A stretch of DNA of 45,989 bases from SIG447 sp045577075 (GCA_045577075.1 JAZNHR010000056.1:1-45989); one strand, 5' to 3'; shown: positions 37,611-45,989, counted from the first letter of the stretch. Made by a program: numbers and translations. The notes: generated by a model not told the origin, from the sequence alone.

Positions 37611-39423
37611 AATCAAAGAGCTTGAAAAAGAACAAAAACAAATGCTGGCACGCATCGGAGGCAGCATTGTACTGTTTTTAACGTCATATGTGGTAAGGGG
37701 CGCATCCCTGTATCTTCAAATAGCGGCGTATCTTCTGATTGGGTACGACGTTTTATATGGCGCAATTCGCGGCGTATTTCGCGGTGCACTTTTGGACGAA
37801 AAGTTTTTAATGGCGGTGGCAACTGTGGGGGCGACGTATCTCGGGGAGTACCCGGAAGCTGTGTTCGTTATGCTGTTTTATCAGGTGGGTGAGCTGTTTT
37901 CCGATATGGCAATGGATAAAAGCCGCAAAAGCATCGGCGCCCTCCTAGCGCTTCGCCCCGATACGGCAAGAGTATGGCGAGGCGGACGGGAAGAAACCGT
38001 TTCGCCCGATAAAGTGAAGGCAGGCGAGGAAATTCTTGTGTATCCCGGGGAACGGGTACCGCTGGACGGCGTCATTTTAGAAGGCAAGGCGCAACTCGAT
38101 ACGGCAGCGCTGACGGGAGAGCCCCTGCCCCAAATTGTAGGGACAGGGGACATGGTGTATAGCGGCTGCCTGAGTCTTGACGGCGTACTGCGGCTGCGCG
38201 TGGAAAAGCCACTTGCAGAATCCACCGTGACACGGATTATGGAAATGGTAGATGCTGCCGCGGCGCAACAGGCGCGCCCCGAGGCGTTTATTACAAAGTT
38301 TGCCCATATTTACACGCCCCTTGTGTGCCTGTTCGCCCTTCTTTTAGCCGTCGTACCGCCCCTCTTTTTCGGAAATTTTGGCGCGTGGCTGCATCGGGGA
38401 CTCGTTTTCCTCGTTGTTTCCTGTCCCTGTGCACTCGTCCTTTCCGTGCCTCTTGCGTATTTTGGCGGCGTGGGCGGTGCGGCAAAACGAGGGATTTTAA
38501 TCAAAGGCGCAAATATTTTAGAAACGCTGGCAGATGCCGATACGTTTGTATTTGATAAGACGGGAACGCTAACCGCCGGCACCTTTTCCGTTTGCGAGGT
38601 CAAAAGCGAAACGATGCCCGAGGCAGAGCTTTTGCGCCTTGCCGGTGCGGCAGAAAAATTTTCTGCGCATCCCATGGGGAAGGCATTGGCAACGGACGAT
38701 GCAGCACAGGTGACCGACATTCGCGAGCATGCCGGGGAAGGCGTGGAAGCGACCGTGGACGGAAAAAATGTACTGGTCGGCAACGAACGGCTAATGGCGC
38801 GATGGGGGATAAAGCCAAAAGAAAACGGCGCAGGTATTGTGCATGTTGCCGTATGCGGGGGGTATGCCGGCTGGATTCGCCTTGCCGACACGGTAAAGCC
38901 CTGCGCTGCAAAAACCATAAACGCCCTTCGAAAAGAAGGGATAAAGAGAACGGTTATGCTCACGGGCGACAAGCAGGCGGCGGCAAAAGGCGTGGCAGAA
39001 GCCGTGGGCATTGACGAGGTGCATGCTTCTTTATTGCCGGGAGAAAAGCTTTCCCATATGGAGCGGCTATGTAAAGTGGGCAAAGCCGTCTATGTGGGCG
39101 ACGGCATAAATGATGCCCCTGCCATGGCACGGGCGGACGTTTCTGTTGCCATGGGCGCCCTCGGGAGTGAAGCGGCCATTGAGGCGGCAGATATTGTGCT
39201 TATGGACGATAGCCCCACCCGGCTCGTATCCGCCCTGCAGATTGCAAAGAAAACAAAAAGGGTTGTACGCCAGAACATTCTGTTTTCCCTACTCGTCAAG
39301 GGTGCGGTGCTCCTTTTGGGCGCTTTCGGGCTTGCCGGTATGTTCCCGGCGGCACTTGCGGACGTTGGCGTTTCACTCCTGGCTGTTCTAAATTCTCTTC
39401 GAACACTTGGAGGCAAAAAATAA
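37603..39423 (+). CDS. cadA: Zinc/cadmium/lead-type P1B ATPase
   Basis: A 606-residue heavy-metal efflux pump. TGEP is at 171-174, the metal-transport CPC in the membrane segment at 274-276 (VVSCPCALVLS), phosphorylation motif DKTGTLT at 318-324, an HP-type motif (SAHPMGKAL), and the hinge GDGINDAPAMARAD. Relative to most CadA/ZntA proteins the N-terminal ferredoxin-like metal-binding domain (GMTCxxC) is missing: the protein opens with a basic helix (KIKELEKEQKQ) and goes straight to the first membrane segments. It begins inside the end of the repressor gene; ATG at 37603, stop at 39421-39423. Export of Zn, Cd or Pb is expected from the CPC type and the sensor. Confidence 0.93.
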   Translation: MSKIKELEKEQKQMLARIGGSIVLFLTSYVVRGASLYLQIAAYLLIGYDVLYGAIRGVFRGALLDEKFLMAVATVGATYLGEYPEAVFVMLFYQVGELFSDMAMDKSRKSIGALLALRPDTARVWRGGREETVSPDKVKAGEEILVYPGERVPLDGVILEGKAQLDTAALTGEPLPQIVGTGDMVYSGCLSLDGVLRLRVEKPLAESTVTRIMEMVDAAAAQQARPEAFITKFAHIYTPLVCLFALLLAVVPPLFFGNFGAWLHRGLVFLVVSCPCALVLSVPLAYFGGVGGAAKRGILIKGANILETLADADTFVFDKTGTLTAGTFSVCEVKSETMPEAELLRLAGAAEKFSAHPMGKALATDDAAQVTDIREHAGEGVEATVDGKNVLVGNERLMARWGIKPKENGAGIVHVAVCGGYAGWIRLADTVKPCAAKTINALRKEGIKRTVMLTGDKQAAAKGVAEAVGIDEVHASLLPGEKLSHMERLCKVGKAVYVGDGINDAPAMARADVSVAMGALGSEAAIEAADIVLMDDSPTRLVSALQIAKKTKRVVRQNILFSLLVKGAVLLLGAFGLAGMFPAALADVGVSLLAVLNSLRTLGGKK

Positions 39424-39479
39424 AAGTATTTCTTCGGGGCGCATTATCCGTCGAAAAACAGAAATAAAAGAAAAAACAG

Positions 39480-39519
39480 TTGACAACACCACTCGAGATT
39501 TGGTATACTACAATGTAGT
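39480..39519 (+). promoter_or_regulatory. Pyruvate:ferredoxin oxidoreductase promoter with start-site palindrome
   Basis: TTGACA (39480-39485), 18 bases, TATACT (39504-39509). A perfect inverted repeat, ACTACA-A-TGTAGT (39507-39519), overlaps the end of the -10 and the start region, a typical place for a repressor. It does not match the Rex site TTGTGA/TCACAA that often controls such genes. Confidence 0.75.
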
Positions 39520-39559
39520 GTATTTATAGTTTCTATTTTAAATATAGGAGGGAAACAAC

Positions 39560-42500
39560 ATGGCAAGAAAAATGAAAACCATGGACGGTAACAACGCCGC
39601 CGCATGGGCATCCTATGCTTTTACCGATGTTGCGGCAATCTATCCGATTACCCCGTCTTCGGTTATGGCAGAGGTTACCGACGAATGGTCGGTAGAGAAA
39701 AAGAACAATATGTTCGGTCAGCCTGTTAAGGTTGTAGAAATGCAGTCTGAAGCCGGTGCCGCAGGTGCTGTACACGGCTCTCTCGCGGCAGGTGCCCTTA
39801 CCACCACCTACACCGCTTCGCAAGGTCTGCTTCTCATGATTCCGAACATGTACAAGATGGCAGGTGAACTTCTGCCCTCTGTTATTCACGTTTCGGCACG
39901 CTGCGTTGCAAGCCATGCGCTGAACATTTTTGGCGACCATTCTGACGTTATGGCATGCCGCCAGACAGGCTATGCAATGCTGTGCTCCAATAGCCCCCAG
40001 GAAGTTATGGACCTTGGCGCGGTTGCACACCTTGCGGCTATTAAGGGAAGAGTACCGTTCCTGCACTTCTTTGACGGCTTCCGCACATCCCACGAAATTG
40101 ATAAAATTGAAGTTTGGGATTATGAAGACCTCAAGGAAATGGTAGATATGGATGCCGTACGAGCATTTCGCAACGGCGCGCTCAATCCCGAGCACCCGGT
40201 TCTTCGCGGCAGCGCACAGAACCCTGACATCTTCTTCCAGAACCGCGAAGCATGTAACAAGTTCTACGAAAACGTGCCCGCAGTTGTCGAAGAATACATG
40301 AACCGTGTAAACGCTAAAATCGGCACAAATTACGGTCTTGTAAACTACTACGGTGCACCCGATGCTGAAAAGGTTATCGTTGCAATGGGCTCCATTTGCG
40401 ATACCATTGAAGAAACCATTGATTATCTTACTGCAAAGGGCGAAAAGGTTGGTCTTATTAAGATTCGCCTGTACCGTCCGTTCCCGGTCGATGCATTCCT
40501 GAAGGCTCTGCCGGCTACCTGCAAGAAGATTGCAGTGCTTGACAGAACAAAGGAACCCGGCTCCATCGGTGAACCCTTATATCTGGACGTTTGCGCTTGC
40601 TTTACCGGAAAGAAAGATGCACCTACCATTATCGGCGGCAGATACGGTCTCGGCTCTAAGGATACCATTCCGGCTGACATTATCGCGGCCTACAAAAATC
40701 TGGATGCAGCAGAGCCCGTTCGCGGCTTTACACTCGCCATTACTGATGACGTTACGAATCTTTCTCTTCCGAGAGAAGAAAATCCGGATACGTCCGCAAA
40801 AGGTAACACGGCATGTAAGTTCTGGGGTCTCGGCTCTGACGGTACTGTCGGTGCCAACAAGAACTCCATTAAAATTATCGGTGACCATACCGACCTTTAT
40901 GCACAGGCATACTTCTCCTATGACTCGAAGAAGTCCGGCGGTATCACCGTTTCTCACCTTCGCTTTGGTGAAAAGCCGATTAAGTCTACCTACCTCATCA
41001 ACAAGGCAAACTTTGTAGCTTGTCATAATCCTTCTTATGTGGATAAGTATGACATGGTACAGGACCTCGTTCCCGGCGGTAAGTTTCTGTTGAACTGCGC
41101 ATGGGATACGGATGAACTTTCTGACCGTCTGCCTGCAAAGATGAAGCGCTATATTGCAGAGAACAACATTTCTCTCTATACCATTGACGCTATCGGCATT
41201 GCAAAAGAACTGGGTCTGGGCAACAAGACCTCTATTGTGCTCCAGTCCGCATTCTTTAAGCTTGCAAACGTAATTCCCTTTGAAGATGCTGTGGGCTATA
41301 TGCGTGACGCGGTTGTTCGCTCCTTCGCCTCTAAGGGTGAAAAGATTGTTAGCATGAACCATGCCGCAATCGAAGAAGGTGCAAAGAACATCAAAGAAAT
41401 CGCAGTTCCGGCTGACTGGAAGGACGCCGTAGATGCTGAAAAGGCAGTAGCAGAGGTTCCGTCCTTTGTAAAAGATATCTTAAAGCCCTGTGAAAAGCAG
41501 GCAGGCGACAAGATTCCCGTATCTACCTTCGTAGACTATGTGGACGGTCACCTTCCCCAGGGCATGGCCGCATACGAAAAGCGCGGCATTGCAGTTGACG
41601 TTCCTGAGTGGATTCCGGAAAACTGTATCCAGTGTAACCAGTGTTCTCTCGTTTGCCCCCATGCAGCCATTCGTCCCGTTGTTATGAATGCAGAGGAAGC
41701 CGCGGCGGCACCCGAGAACATGAAGCACAAGAAGATGAACGGCAAGGACCTCGGTCAGTACGAATTCGGCATTGCTGTAACGGTTATGGACTGCTCCGGC
41801 TGTGGCAACTGTGCAAAGGTTTGCCCGGCAAAGGAAAAGGCACTCGTTATGAAGCCCATTGACACCCAGCGTGACCAGCAGGCTTGCTTCGACTATGCAG
41901 TTACCAAGGTTTCTGATAAAGAAGACCTTCTGGCACTGCCCTTAAACGTAAAGAACTCCCAGTTCCGCCAGCCGCTTCTCGAGTTCTCCGGCGCATGTGC
42001 AGGCTGTGGTGAAACACCGTATGCAAAGCTGGTTACCCAGATTTGCGGCGACAGAGCGTATATCTCTAACGCCACCGGCTGTTCCTCTATCTGGGGCGGC
42101 AGCGCACCCAGCACACCGTACACCACCAACAAGAAGGGACGCGGTCCGGCATGGGCAAACTCCCTCTTTGAAGATAACGCAGAACACGGTCTCGGTATGG
42201 CAGTCGGCGCAAAGCAGATGCGTGAAAGACTTCGCGAACAGATTGCAGCCCTTCCCTGCGATACGGTAAAGGCAGCAGCCGCAGAGTGGAACGCCACCTA
42301 TGATGACGGCGATGCAAACGCCAAAGCTACAGAAGCGCTCGTTGCAGCCCTTGAGGCTTGCGGTAGCGAGGAAGCCAAAGCAATTCTTGACTATAAGGAA
42401 TTCCTTTCCAAGAAAGCTGTCTGGATCTTCGGCGGTGACGGCTGGGCATATGATATCGGTTACGGCGGTCTTGACCACGTTCTCGCTTCCGGCGAAGATG

Positions 42501-43066
42501 TAAACGTTCTCGTATTCGATACAGAAGTTTACTCCAACACCGGCGGTCAGGCTTCCAAGTCTACCCCCACCGGCGCTGTTGCACAGTTTGCCGCAGGCGG
42601 TAAGCCGATTAAGAAGAAGAACCTCGCTGAAATGGCAATGAGCTACGGCTATGTATATGTAGCCCAGGTTGCCCTCGGCTATGATATGAATCAGACGGTA
42701 AAGGCAATCCGCGAAGCTGTAAGCTACCATGGCCCGTCCATCATCATCGCTTACGCACCGTGTATTAACCACGGCATTAAGGGCGGTATGACCGATACCC
42801 AGAAGATTATCAAGAACGCTGTTCTTGCCGGCTACTGGCATACCTTCCGTTTCGACCCGAGACTCAAAGCGGAAGGCAAGAATCCGTTTATGATGGATTC
42901 CAAGGCTCCCGATGCTTCCTACAGAGACTTCATCATGAACGAAGTTCGTTACAGCTCCCTTGCACGTAAGTTCCCCGAAAGAGCAGAAGAACTCTTCCAG
43001 GAAGCTGAAAAGCAGGCAAAGGAAAAGTACGAGCATTGGACAAAGTTTGGCAAGTTATTTGAATAA
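39560..43066 (+). CDS. nifJ: Pyruvate:ferredoxin (flavodoxin) oxidoreductase
   Basis: A 1168-residue single-chain enzyme that oxidises pyruvate to acetyl-CoA and CO2 and reduces ferredoxin, central to anaerobic energy metabolism. In order: the N-terminal pyrimidine-binding domain (YPITPSSVMAEVTDEW), domain II (GTVGANKNSIKIIG), a bacterial-type ferredoxin domain with two cluster motifs (CIQCNQCSLVCP and CSGCGNCAKVCP), a C-terminal TPP-binding domain with GDGWAYDIGYGGLDHVLASG, and a proximal-cluster Cys region (GACAGCGETPY). AGGAGGG at 39546-39552 and a strong promoter indicate high expression, and codon use is visibly more regular than in its neighbours. Monocistronic. Confidence 0.97.
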   Translation: MARKMKTMDGNNAAAWASYAFTDVAAIYPITPSSVMAEVTDEWSVEKKNNMFGQPVKVVEMQSEAGAAGAVHGSLAAGALTTTYTASQGLLLMIPNMYKMAGELLPSVIHVSARCVASHALNIFGDHSDVMACRQTGYAMLCSNSPQEVMDLGAVAHLAAIKGRVPFLHFFDGFRTSHEIDKIEVWDYEDLKEMVDMDAVRAFRNGALNPEHPVLRGSAQNPDIFFQNREACNKFYENVPAVVEEYMNRVNAKIGTNYGLVNYYGAPDAEKVIVAMGSICDTIEETIDYLTAKGEKVGLIKIRLYRPFPVDAFLKALPATCKKIAVLDRTKEPGSIGEPLYLDVCACFTGKKDAPTIIGGRYGLGSKDTIPADIIAAYKNLDAAEPVRGFTLAITDDVTNLSLPREENPDTSAKGNTACKFWGLGSDGTVGANKNSIKIIGDHTDLYAQAYFSYDSKKSGGITVSHLRFGEKPIKSTYLINKANFVACHNPSYVDKYDMVQDLVPGGKFLLNCAWDTDELSDRLPAKMKRYIAENNISLYTIDAIGIAKELGLGNKTSIVLQSAFFKLANVIPFEDAVGYMRDAVVRSFASKGEKIVSMNHAAIEEGAKNIKEIAVPADWKDAVDAEKAVAEVPSFVKDILKPCEKQAGDKIPVSTFVDYVDGHLPQGMAAYEKRGIAVDVPEWIPENCIQCNQCSLVCPHAAIRPVVMNAEEAAAAPENMKHKKMNGKDLGQYEFGIAVTVMDCSGCGNCAKVCPAKEKALVMKPIDTQRDQQACFDYAVTKVSDKEDLLALPLNVKNSQFRQPLLEFSGACAGCGETPYAKLVTQICGDRAYISNATGCSSIWGGSAPSTPYTTNKKGRGPAWANSLFEDNAEHGLGMAVGAKQMRERLREQIAALPCDTVKAAAAEWNATYDDGDANAKATEALVAALEACGSEEAKAILDYKEFLSKKAVWIFGGDGWAYDIGYGGLDHVLASGEDVNVLVFDTEVYSNTGGQASKSTPTGAVAQFAAGGKPIKKKNLAEMAMSYGYVYVAQVALGYDMNQTVKAIREAVSYHGPSIIIAYAPCINHGIKGGMTDTQKIIKNAVLAGYWHTFRFDPRLKAEGKNPFMMDSKAPDASYRDFIMNEVRYSSLARKFPERAEELFQEAEKQAKEKYEHWTKFGKLFE

Positions 43067-43070
43067 ACAA

Positions 43071-43101
43071 AAAAGAAAGGCCGCAATTCGCGGCCTTTTC
43101 T
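43071..43101 (+). terminator. Terminator of the nifJ gene
   Basis: AAGGCCGC (43077-43084) pairs with GCGGCCTT (43090-43097), loop AATTC, then TTCTTGTT. Confidence 0.85.
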
Positions 43102-43114
43102 TGTTGCTCTATAT

Positions 43115-43155
43115 AAAAAACCTCTCCGGGACAAAGCTTCCTTGGAGAGGTTTTT
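43115..43155 (-). terminator. Terminator of the htrA-type gene
   Basis: CCTCTCC (43121-43127) pairs with GGAGAGG (43144-43150) around a partly paired loop, with A6 on the left and T5 on the right. It can work on both strands and faces the nifJ terminator. Confidence 0.8.
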
Positions 43156-43169
43156 ATTTTATAATAGGC

Positions 43170-44414
43170 TTACCGTGTAGGGGCAGGCTTTTCTTCCGTT
43201 AATACTACTTTAATATCCATGATACTGCCATCGCGGTTTACGGTAAGTGTTATAATATCGCCGGCTTTAAACCGGTCGCGTATCTCGTTGATTTCCTCAG
43301 AGGATTTCACTTCCTCGCCGTTACACTTTAAAATCACGTCGCCCTTTTTAATGCCGGCGGTTGCGGCACCGCTGCCGGCAGAAACGTCGCTGACGAAAAG
43401 GCCTGCCGCAGGAATGTTATAGTATCTCGCTTCCTGCTCGGTGACATAAATAAGCGTCACACCAATCTGCGGTCTTCCTGTCACGTAGCCGTGATTCATA
43501 AGGTCCTCAATAATGGGCATGGCGTTACTTGTGGGAATGGCAAAGCCAAGGCCTTCGATTTCGGAAGAGCCAATTTTTACGGTGTTGATGCCGATGACCT
43601 CGCCGTAAGCGTTTACAAGCGCGCCGCCGCTGTTTCCGGGATTTATGGCAGCGTCTGTCTGGATGAGAGTGTACGTCACGTTATCGACAGTAAGCGTACG
43701 GTTTAATGCGCTGATAATCCCTTGCGTGAGTGACCCTGCAAGCTCCTGCCCTAAGGGGTTACCGATGGCAACGCACCGTTCACCTGCCTCTAAAACATCG
43801 GAATTGCCGATAACGGCGGCAGGAAGGTCAGCGGCGTCGATTTTAATTACGGCAAGGTCGGTTCTGGGGTCCGCGCCGACAATCGTCGCATCATATTCTT
43901 TGCCGTTGTTGAGAATCACTTTCATGCTTTTTGCGCCTTCGATAACGTGATTATTCGTCACAATAAAACCGTTTGTGGAAATAATAATCCCGCTGCCGCT
44001 ACCCTGACCTTCCGAGGTTGCCGGCTGGCCGAAGAAGGAATACCCTTGCGTTTCCACCACGGTAGAAATGCCTACCACCGCAGGCCCCACGCGCTTACCG
44101 ATTTCCACCGTGGAAAGCTCCGTGCGCGTGCCTTCCGTATAGGTGATCTGGGTAATTTCCGGCGTGGTGGACGAAACATTAGAAAAATTGAAGCTGCCAC
44201 CGAGGGTAATCGTGCCGCCGGCGCCCTTGACACCGAAAAGCCGATAGGCAATGGGCGAGGCGACTGACATCAGCAGTGCCCCCACAAGACCGCCGCAAAT
44301 CGCCGCAAGCCAAGTACGGGATTTCTTTTTCGGGGGAATGGGTGTGTAATTTGTATTGATAGGGGACGAGGGAGTCTCCTCGCTGTGCCATTGAAACTCG
44401 TTAAATTCGCGCAT
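43170..44414 (-). CDS. htrA: HtrA/DegP-type membrane-anchored serine protease
   Basis: A 414-residue quality-control protease on the outer face of the membrane. The order is: a short cytoplasmic N-terminus, one membrane segment (about 34-57), a trypsin-like domain with catalytic H146 (TNNHVI), D176 (RTDLAVIKI) and S252 (NPGNSGGAL), and one C-terminal PDZ domain (about 315-405, containing GLFVSDVSAGSGAATAGIKKGDVI). A single PDZ is usual in Firmicutes. Its promoter shows direct repeats typical for OmpR-family regulators, and the adjacent sensor kinase genes are on the same strand, suggesting envelope-stress control as for CssRS and htrA in Bacillus. Confidence 0.94.
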   Translation of the reverse strand: MREFNEFQWHSEETPSSPINTNYTPIPPKKKSRTWLAAICGGLVGALLMSVASPIAYRLFGVKGAGGTITLGGSFNFSNVSSTTPEITQITYTEGTRTELSTVEIGKRVGPAVVGISTVVETQGYSFFGQPATSEGQGSGSGIIISTNGFIVTNNHVIEGAKSMKVILNNGKEYDATIVGADPRTDLAVIKIDAADLPAAVIGNSDVLEAGERCVAIGNPLGQELAGSLTQGIISALNRTLTVDNVTYTLIQTDAAINPGNSGGALVNAYGEVIGINTVKIGSSEIEGLGFAIPTSNAMPIIEDLMNHGYVTGRPQIGVTLIYVTEQEARYYNIPAAGLFVSDVSAGSGAATAGIKKGDVILKCNGEEVKSSEEINEIRDRFKAGDIITLTVNRDGSIMDIKVVLTEEKPAPTR

Positions 44415-44442
44415 ACAATATCACTCCTATGTTTTTTGTTTT

Positions 44443-44495
44443 AGTATACCTCATATTTATGAGCAAAGTGTGAACGGGTTGTGAAAAGTTTTGAA
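44443..44495 (-). promoter_or_regulatory. htrA promoter with response-regulator-like direct repeats
   Basis: Minus strand: TATACT (44443-44448) with no good -35. Upstream, TTCACA at 44469-44474 and again at 44480-44485 are direct repeats 11 bases apart, with a weaker third TTCAAA one step further. A small palindrome, CTCATA-AA-TATGAG (44450-44463), fills the -35 area. A weak -35 with helical-turn repeats just upstream is what OmpR/PhoB-type activators use. The binding protein is inferred. Confidence 0.55.
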
Positions 44496-44497
44496 AA

Positions 44498-45910
44498 TTA
44501 TTTTTTCGGGATGGAAAAGGTAAACCGTGTATATTCGCCGGGTACACTTTCCGCCTGCATCTGGCCATCGTGGGCGGTGATAATATTGCGGACAAGATAT
44601 AGCCCGAGGCCTACGCCCGTTTTGTCCTTACCGCGGCTGCGGTCGGTTTTATAAAATTTATCCCAGATGCGTTTTATGTCTTCTTCGGGAATGCCTTCAC
44701 CGCTGTTTTCCACGATAACGGTCACGCGGGAATCCGTCTGGGAAACCGAAAGGCGCACATAGCCGCCGCTTTCGTTAAATTTTAAGGCGTTGTCAAAAAG
44801 ATTGATAAAGACACGATCCAGGGCGTCTCGGTCGGCAAAGACGGGACATATCTCCGCATCAAATTGAATGTCCGCATCAATATTTTTTTCCGTAAAGACG
44901 CTTTCAAAGCGCAAAATGGAAATGCGAATCAGTTCGTTTAAGTCAAATTCCGTGCGTTTGAGCTCTAAGCCTTCTTCCATACGGGCAACAAGCAAAAGCT
45001 CGTTTACAAGCCGTGCCAGCCGCTTTGTTTCCGAAAGCACAATGGAAAGGTATTCCTGCCAGCGTTCTTTTGGAATGGTATTATCTAAAATACCCTCTAT
45101 AAAGCCGGAGATGGTCGTCATAGGTGTGCGAAGCTCATGGGAGACGCTTGCAATAAAGCCGGAACGCATATCCTCCAGCTTTTTCAGGGAATAGGTCATC
45201 TGGTTAAACGTGTCACTCAGCGCCGCAATCTCGTCATTGCCGTGGACAGGGACTTCCACGGAAAAATCGCCTTTCATAATCCCTTTTGCCGCACTTGCAA
45301 TTTTTTTAAGGGGACTTGAAATGCGCCGCGAAATAAAGTAAGAAACAAGGCAGGAAAGGGGCAACGTTAAAAGGATTGCCCAAAGCACGGTGCGAAAAAT
45401 ATCGTCTCGGTAGCGGTTAATGTTCGGCATGGGCACTGCCACGCAGGCCACTGCCGGCATTTCGCCGTGATAGACAACGGGGGTGGAAACCAGGAGATAC
45501 GTGTCCCGGAAAAAACCGCCAAATGTGCTAAGCTGCGTAGCCTTCCCTTCAAAAAGACGGTGCGCAAAGGATGAAGGCATATCGCCGCTGATATGCTCCG
45601 AAAGATTGTGGGAGCCTGCGATGACTTTGCCGTCCCGTTCCACTAAAAACACGATGCCGCTTATCCGCTGCGCCACTTCGTTGACGCTCATATAATAGAG
45701 AGAGGACGTAGCGGGGGAGGGGTTGTCCTGAAAAAACACGGTAAGCTCGCTAATGTGCGCCACTTCTTCCTGTAGGGTTTCTTTTTTCTCCCCGATGGTG
45801 TAGTTCCCGAAAAAGGCAAATAAAATTGTGCCGAGCACCGTCATACAGATGGTGACGATTAAAAAATTCGAAAGGAGAATCCGCCCGAAAATCGTTTTTG
45901 TTCTAAGCAA
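44498..45910 (-). CDS. Two-component sensor histidine kinase
   Basis: A 470-residue membrane kinase. TM1 is at about 10-34, an outer sensing loop of about 135 residues follows, and TM2 is at about 172-194. Then come a HAMP domain (RRISSPLKKIASAAKGI), the H-box with phospho-acceptor H258 in ASVSHELRTPMTT, the N-box (NLFDNALKF), and the G-boxes (GEGIPEEDI and GVGLGLYLV). Start: no ATG fits; TTG at 45908-45910 has GAGGTG at 45918-45923, and the response regulator gene overlaps by eight bases. The signal is unknown. The htrA gene immediately downstream suggests secretion or envelope stress. Confidence 0.93.
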   Translation of the reverse strand: MLRTKTIFGRILLSNFLIVTICMTVLGTILFAFFGNYTIGEKKETLQEEVAHISELTVFFQDNPSPATSSLYYMSVNEVAQRISGIVFLVERDGKVIAGSHNLSEHISGDMPSSFAHRLFEGKATQLSTFGGFFRDTYLLVSTPVVYHGEMPAVACVAVPMPNINRYRDDIFRTVLWAILLTLPLSCLVSYFISRRISSPLKKIASAAKGIMKGDFSVEVPVHGNDEIAALSDTFNQMTYSLKKLEDMRSGFIASVSHELRTPMTTISGFIEGILDNTIPKERWQEYLSIVLSETKRLARLVNELLLVARMEEGLELKRTEFDLNELIRISILRFESVFTEKNIDADIQFDAEICPVFADRDALDRVFINLFDNALKFNESGGYVRLSVSQTDSRVTVIVENSGEGIPEEDIKRIWDKFYKTDRSRGKDKTGVGLGLYLVRNIITAHDGQMQAESVPGEYTRFTFSIPKK

Positions 45911-45989
45911 GTGTTTTCACCTCGAATTTATAGCCCACGCCCCAAACGGTTTTCAGCTGCCAGCCGTCCTCATACCCCTCCAGCTTTTC
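45903..45989 (-). CDS. Response regulator of OmpR family, C-terminal end
   Basis: The window ends inside this gene. Its last 28 codons read in frame from base 45989 to a TAG at 45903-45905, and include LKTVWGVGYKF, the wing and final strand of the OmpR-type winged helix (compare RTVRGVGYRF in the family). It overlaps the kinase start by eight bases. The receiver domain and N-terminus are outside the window. It is the probable partner of the adjacent kinase and the likely binder of the repeats in front of htrA. Confidence 0.85.
   Translation of the reverse strand, partial: EKLEGYEDGWQLKTVWGVGYKFEVKTLA

Noticed and set aside
38310..39083. Minus-strand frame opposite the P-type ATPase gene (257 codons)
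   Set aside because: A shadow of a conserved ATPase; composition is low-complexity Ser/Pro/Ala-rich.
41942..43036. Long open frame on the minus strand opposite nifJ (364 codons)
   Set aside because: Opposite a clearly conserved, highly expressed enzyme; it has no ribosome site or recognisable motifs and is explained by the regular codon use of nifJ.
1..45989. tRNA or rRNA genes, CRISPR arrays, insertion sequences, prophage genes
   Set aside because: No cloverleaf-like sequence, regularly spaced repeat, transposase or integrase motif was seen; gene content and style are uniform throughout.

Overview
The window looks like a chromosomal segment of a strictly anaerobic, low-to-mid GC Firmicute, most likely a member of Clostridia. 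Evidence for anaerobiosis is an oxygen-sensitive class III ribonucleotide reductase with its activase, a single-chain pyruvate:ferredoxin oxidoreductase and a rubredoxin. Evidence for the lineage is Spo0A, PyrR, Noc, a PfoR-like membrane protein, type III glutamine synthetase, Firmicute-style AGGAGG ribosome sites and many TTGACA-17-TATAAT promoters. I cannot name a genus. There are no rRNA or tRNA genes, no insertion sequence, no phage genes and no CRISPR array. Coding density is high and no gap between genes exceeds 300 bases.

Layout. (1) 1-3668: C-terminus of NrdG, then nrdD with a fused thioredoxin/glutaredoxin-like tail, and trxB, behind a promoter carrying two likely NrdR boxes. (2) 3735-9965: pyrR, a small cupin protein, spo0A with a TTG start, an ACT/UPF0210 pair, an ECF sigma/zinc-finger anti-sigma pair, a 52-residue rubredoxin and a ZIP metal transporter. 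(3) 10096-13990: nagB, then a minus-strand operon of a MarR regulator, a CAT-like acyltransferase whose catalytic His is replaced by Glu, and an AMP-forming acyl-CoA ligase. (4) 14110-15948: a four-gene minus-strand operon encoding a secreted stalk-domain protein, an HPr-kinase-like ATPase, an S24/S26-like peptidase and a PqqD-like protein. It resembles part of a peptide-modification system but has no visible precursor peptide or radical SAM enzyme, and it is the best candidate for something undescribed. (5) 16130-26475: one long plus-strand operon with an ACT regulator, hom, lysC with an internal beta-subunit start, rlmB, an ApgM-family protein that may be the homoserine kinase, a PfoR-like membrane protein, dusB, a short-chain dehydrogenase, mnmG and rsmG. 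It joins aspartate-family amino-acid synthesis to four RNA-modification genes. (6) 26527-31935: noc, glnN, ybaK, an epimerase-like protein and a pseudouridine synthase. (7) 32008-36559: a second sigma/anti-sigma-like pair, converging on a minus-strand tyrS-mtnN-metallo-beta-lactamase group. (8) 36700-43066: dut, a metal-sensing ArsR repressor with a zinc/cadmium P-type ATPase, and the pyruvate:ferredoxin oxidoreductase. (9) 43170-45989: an HtrA-type protease next to a sensor kinase and the last codons of its response regulator, with response-regulator-like direct repeats in front of htrA.

How the parts fit. Class III RNR, dUTPase and PyrR serve nucleotide supply. TrxB probably reduces the fused tail of NrdD. 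Glutamine synthetase, Hom, LysC and the ApgM-like protein serve amino-acid synthesis. Envelope sensing is represented by two sigma/anti-sigma pairs and one two-component system beside HtrA. Metal homeostasis is represented by the ZIP importer and the ArsR/P-ATPase efflux pair. All assignments come from reading protein motifs and DNA signals by eye; no database search was run.
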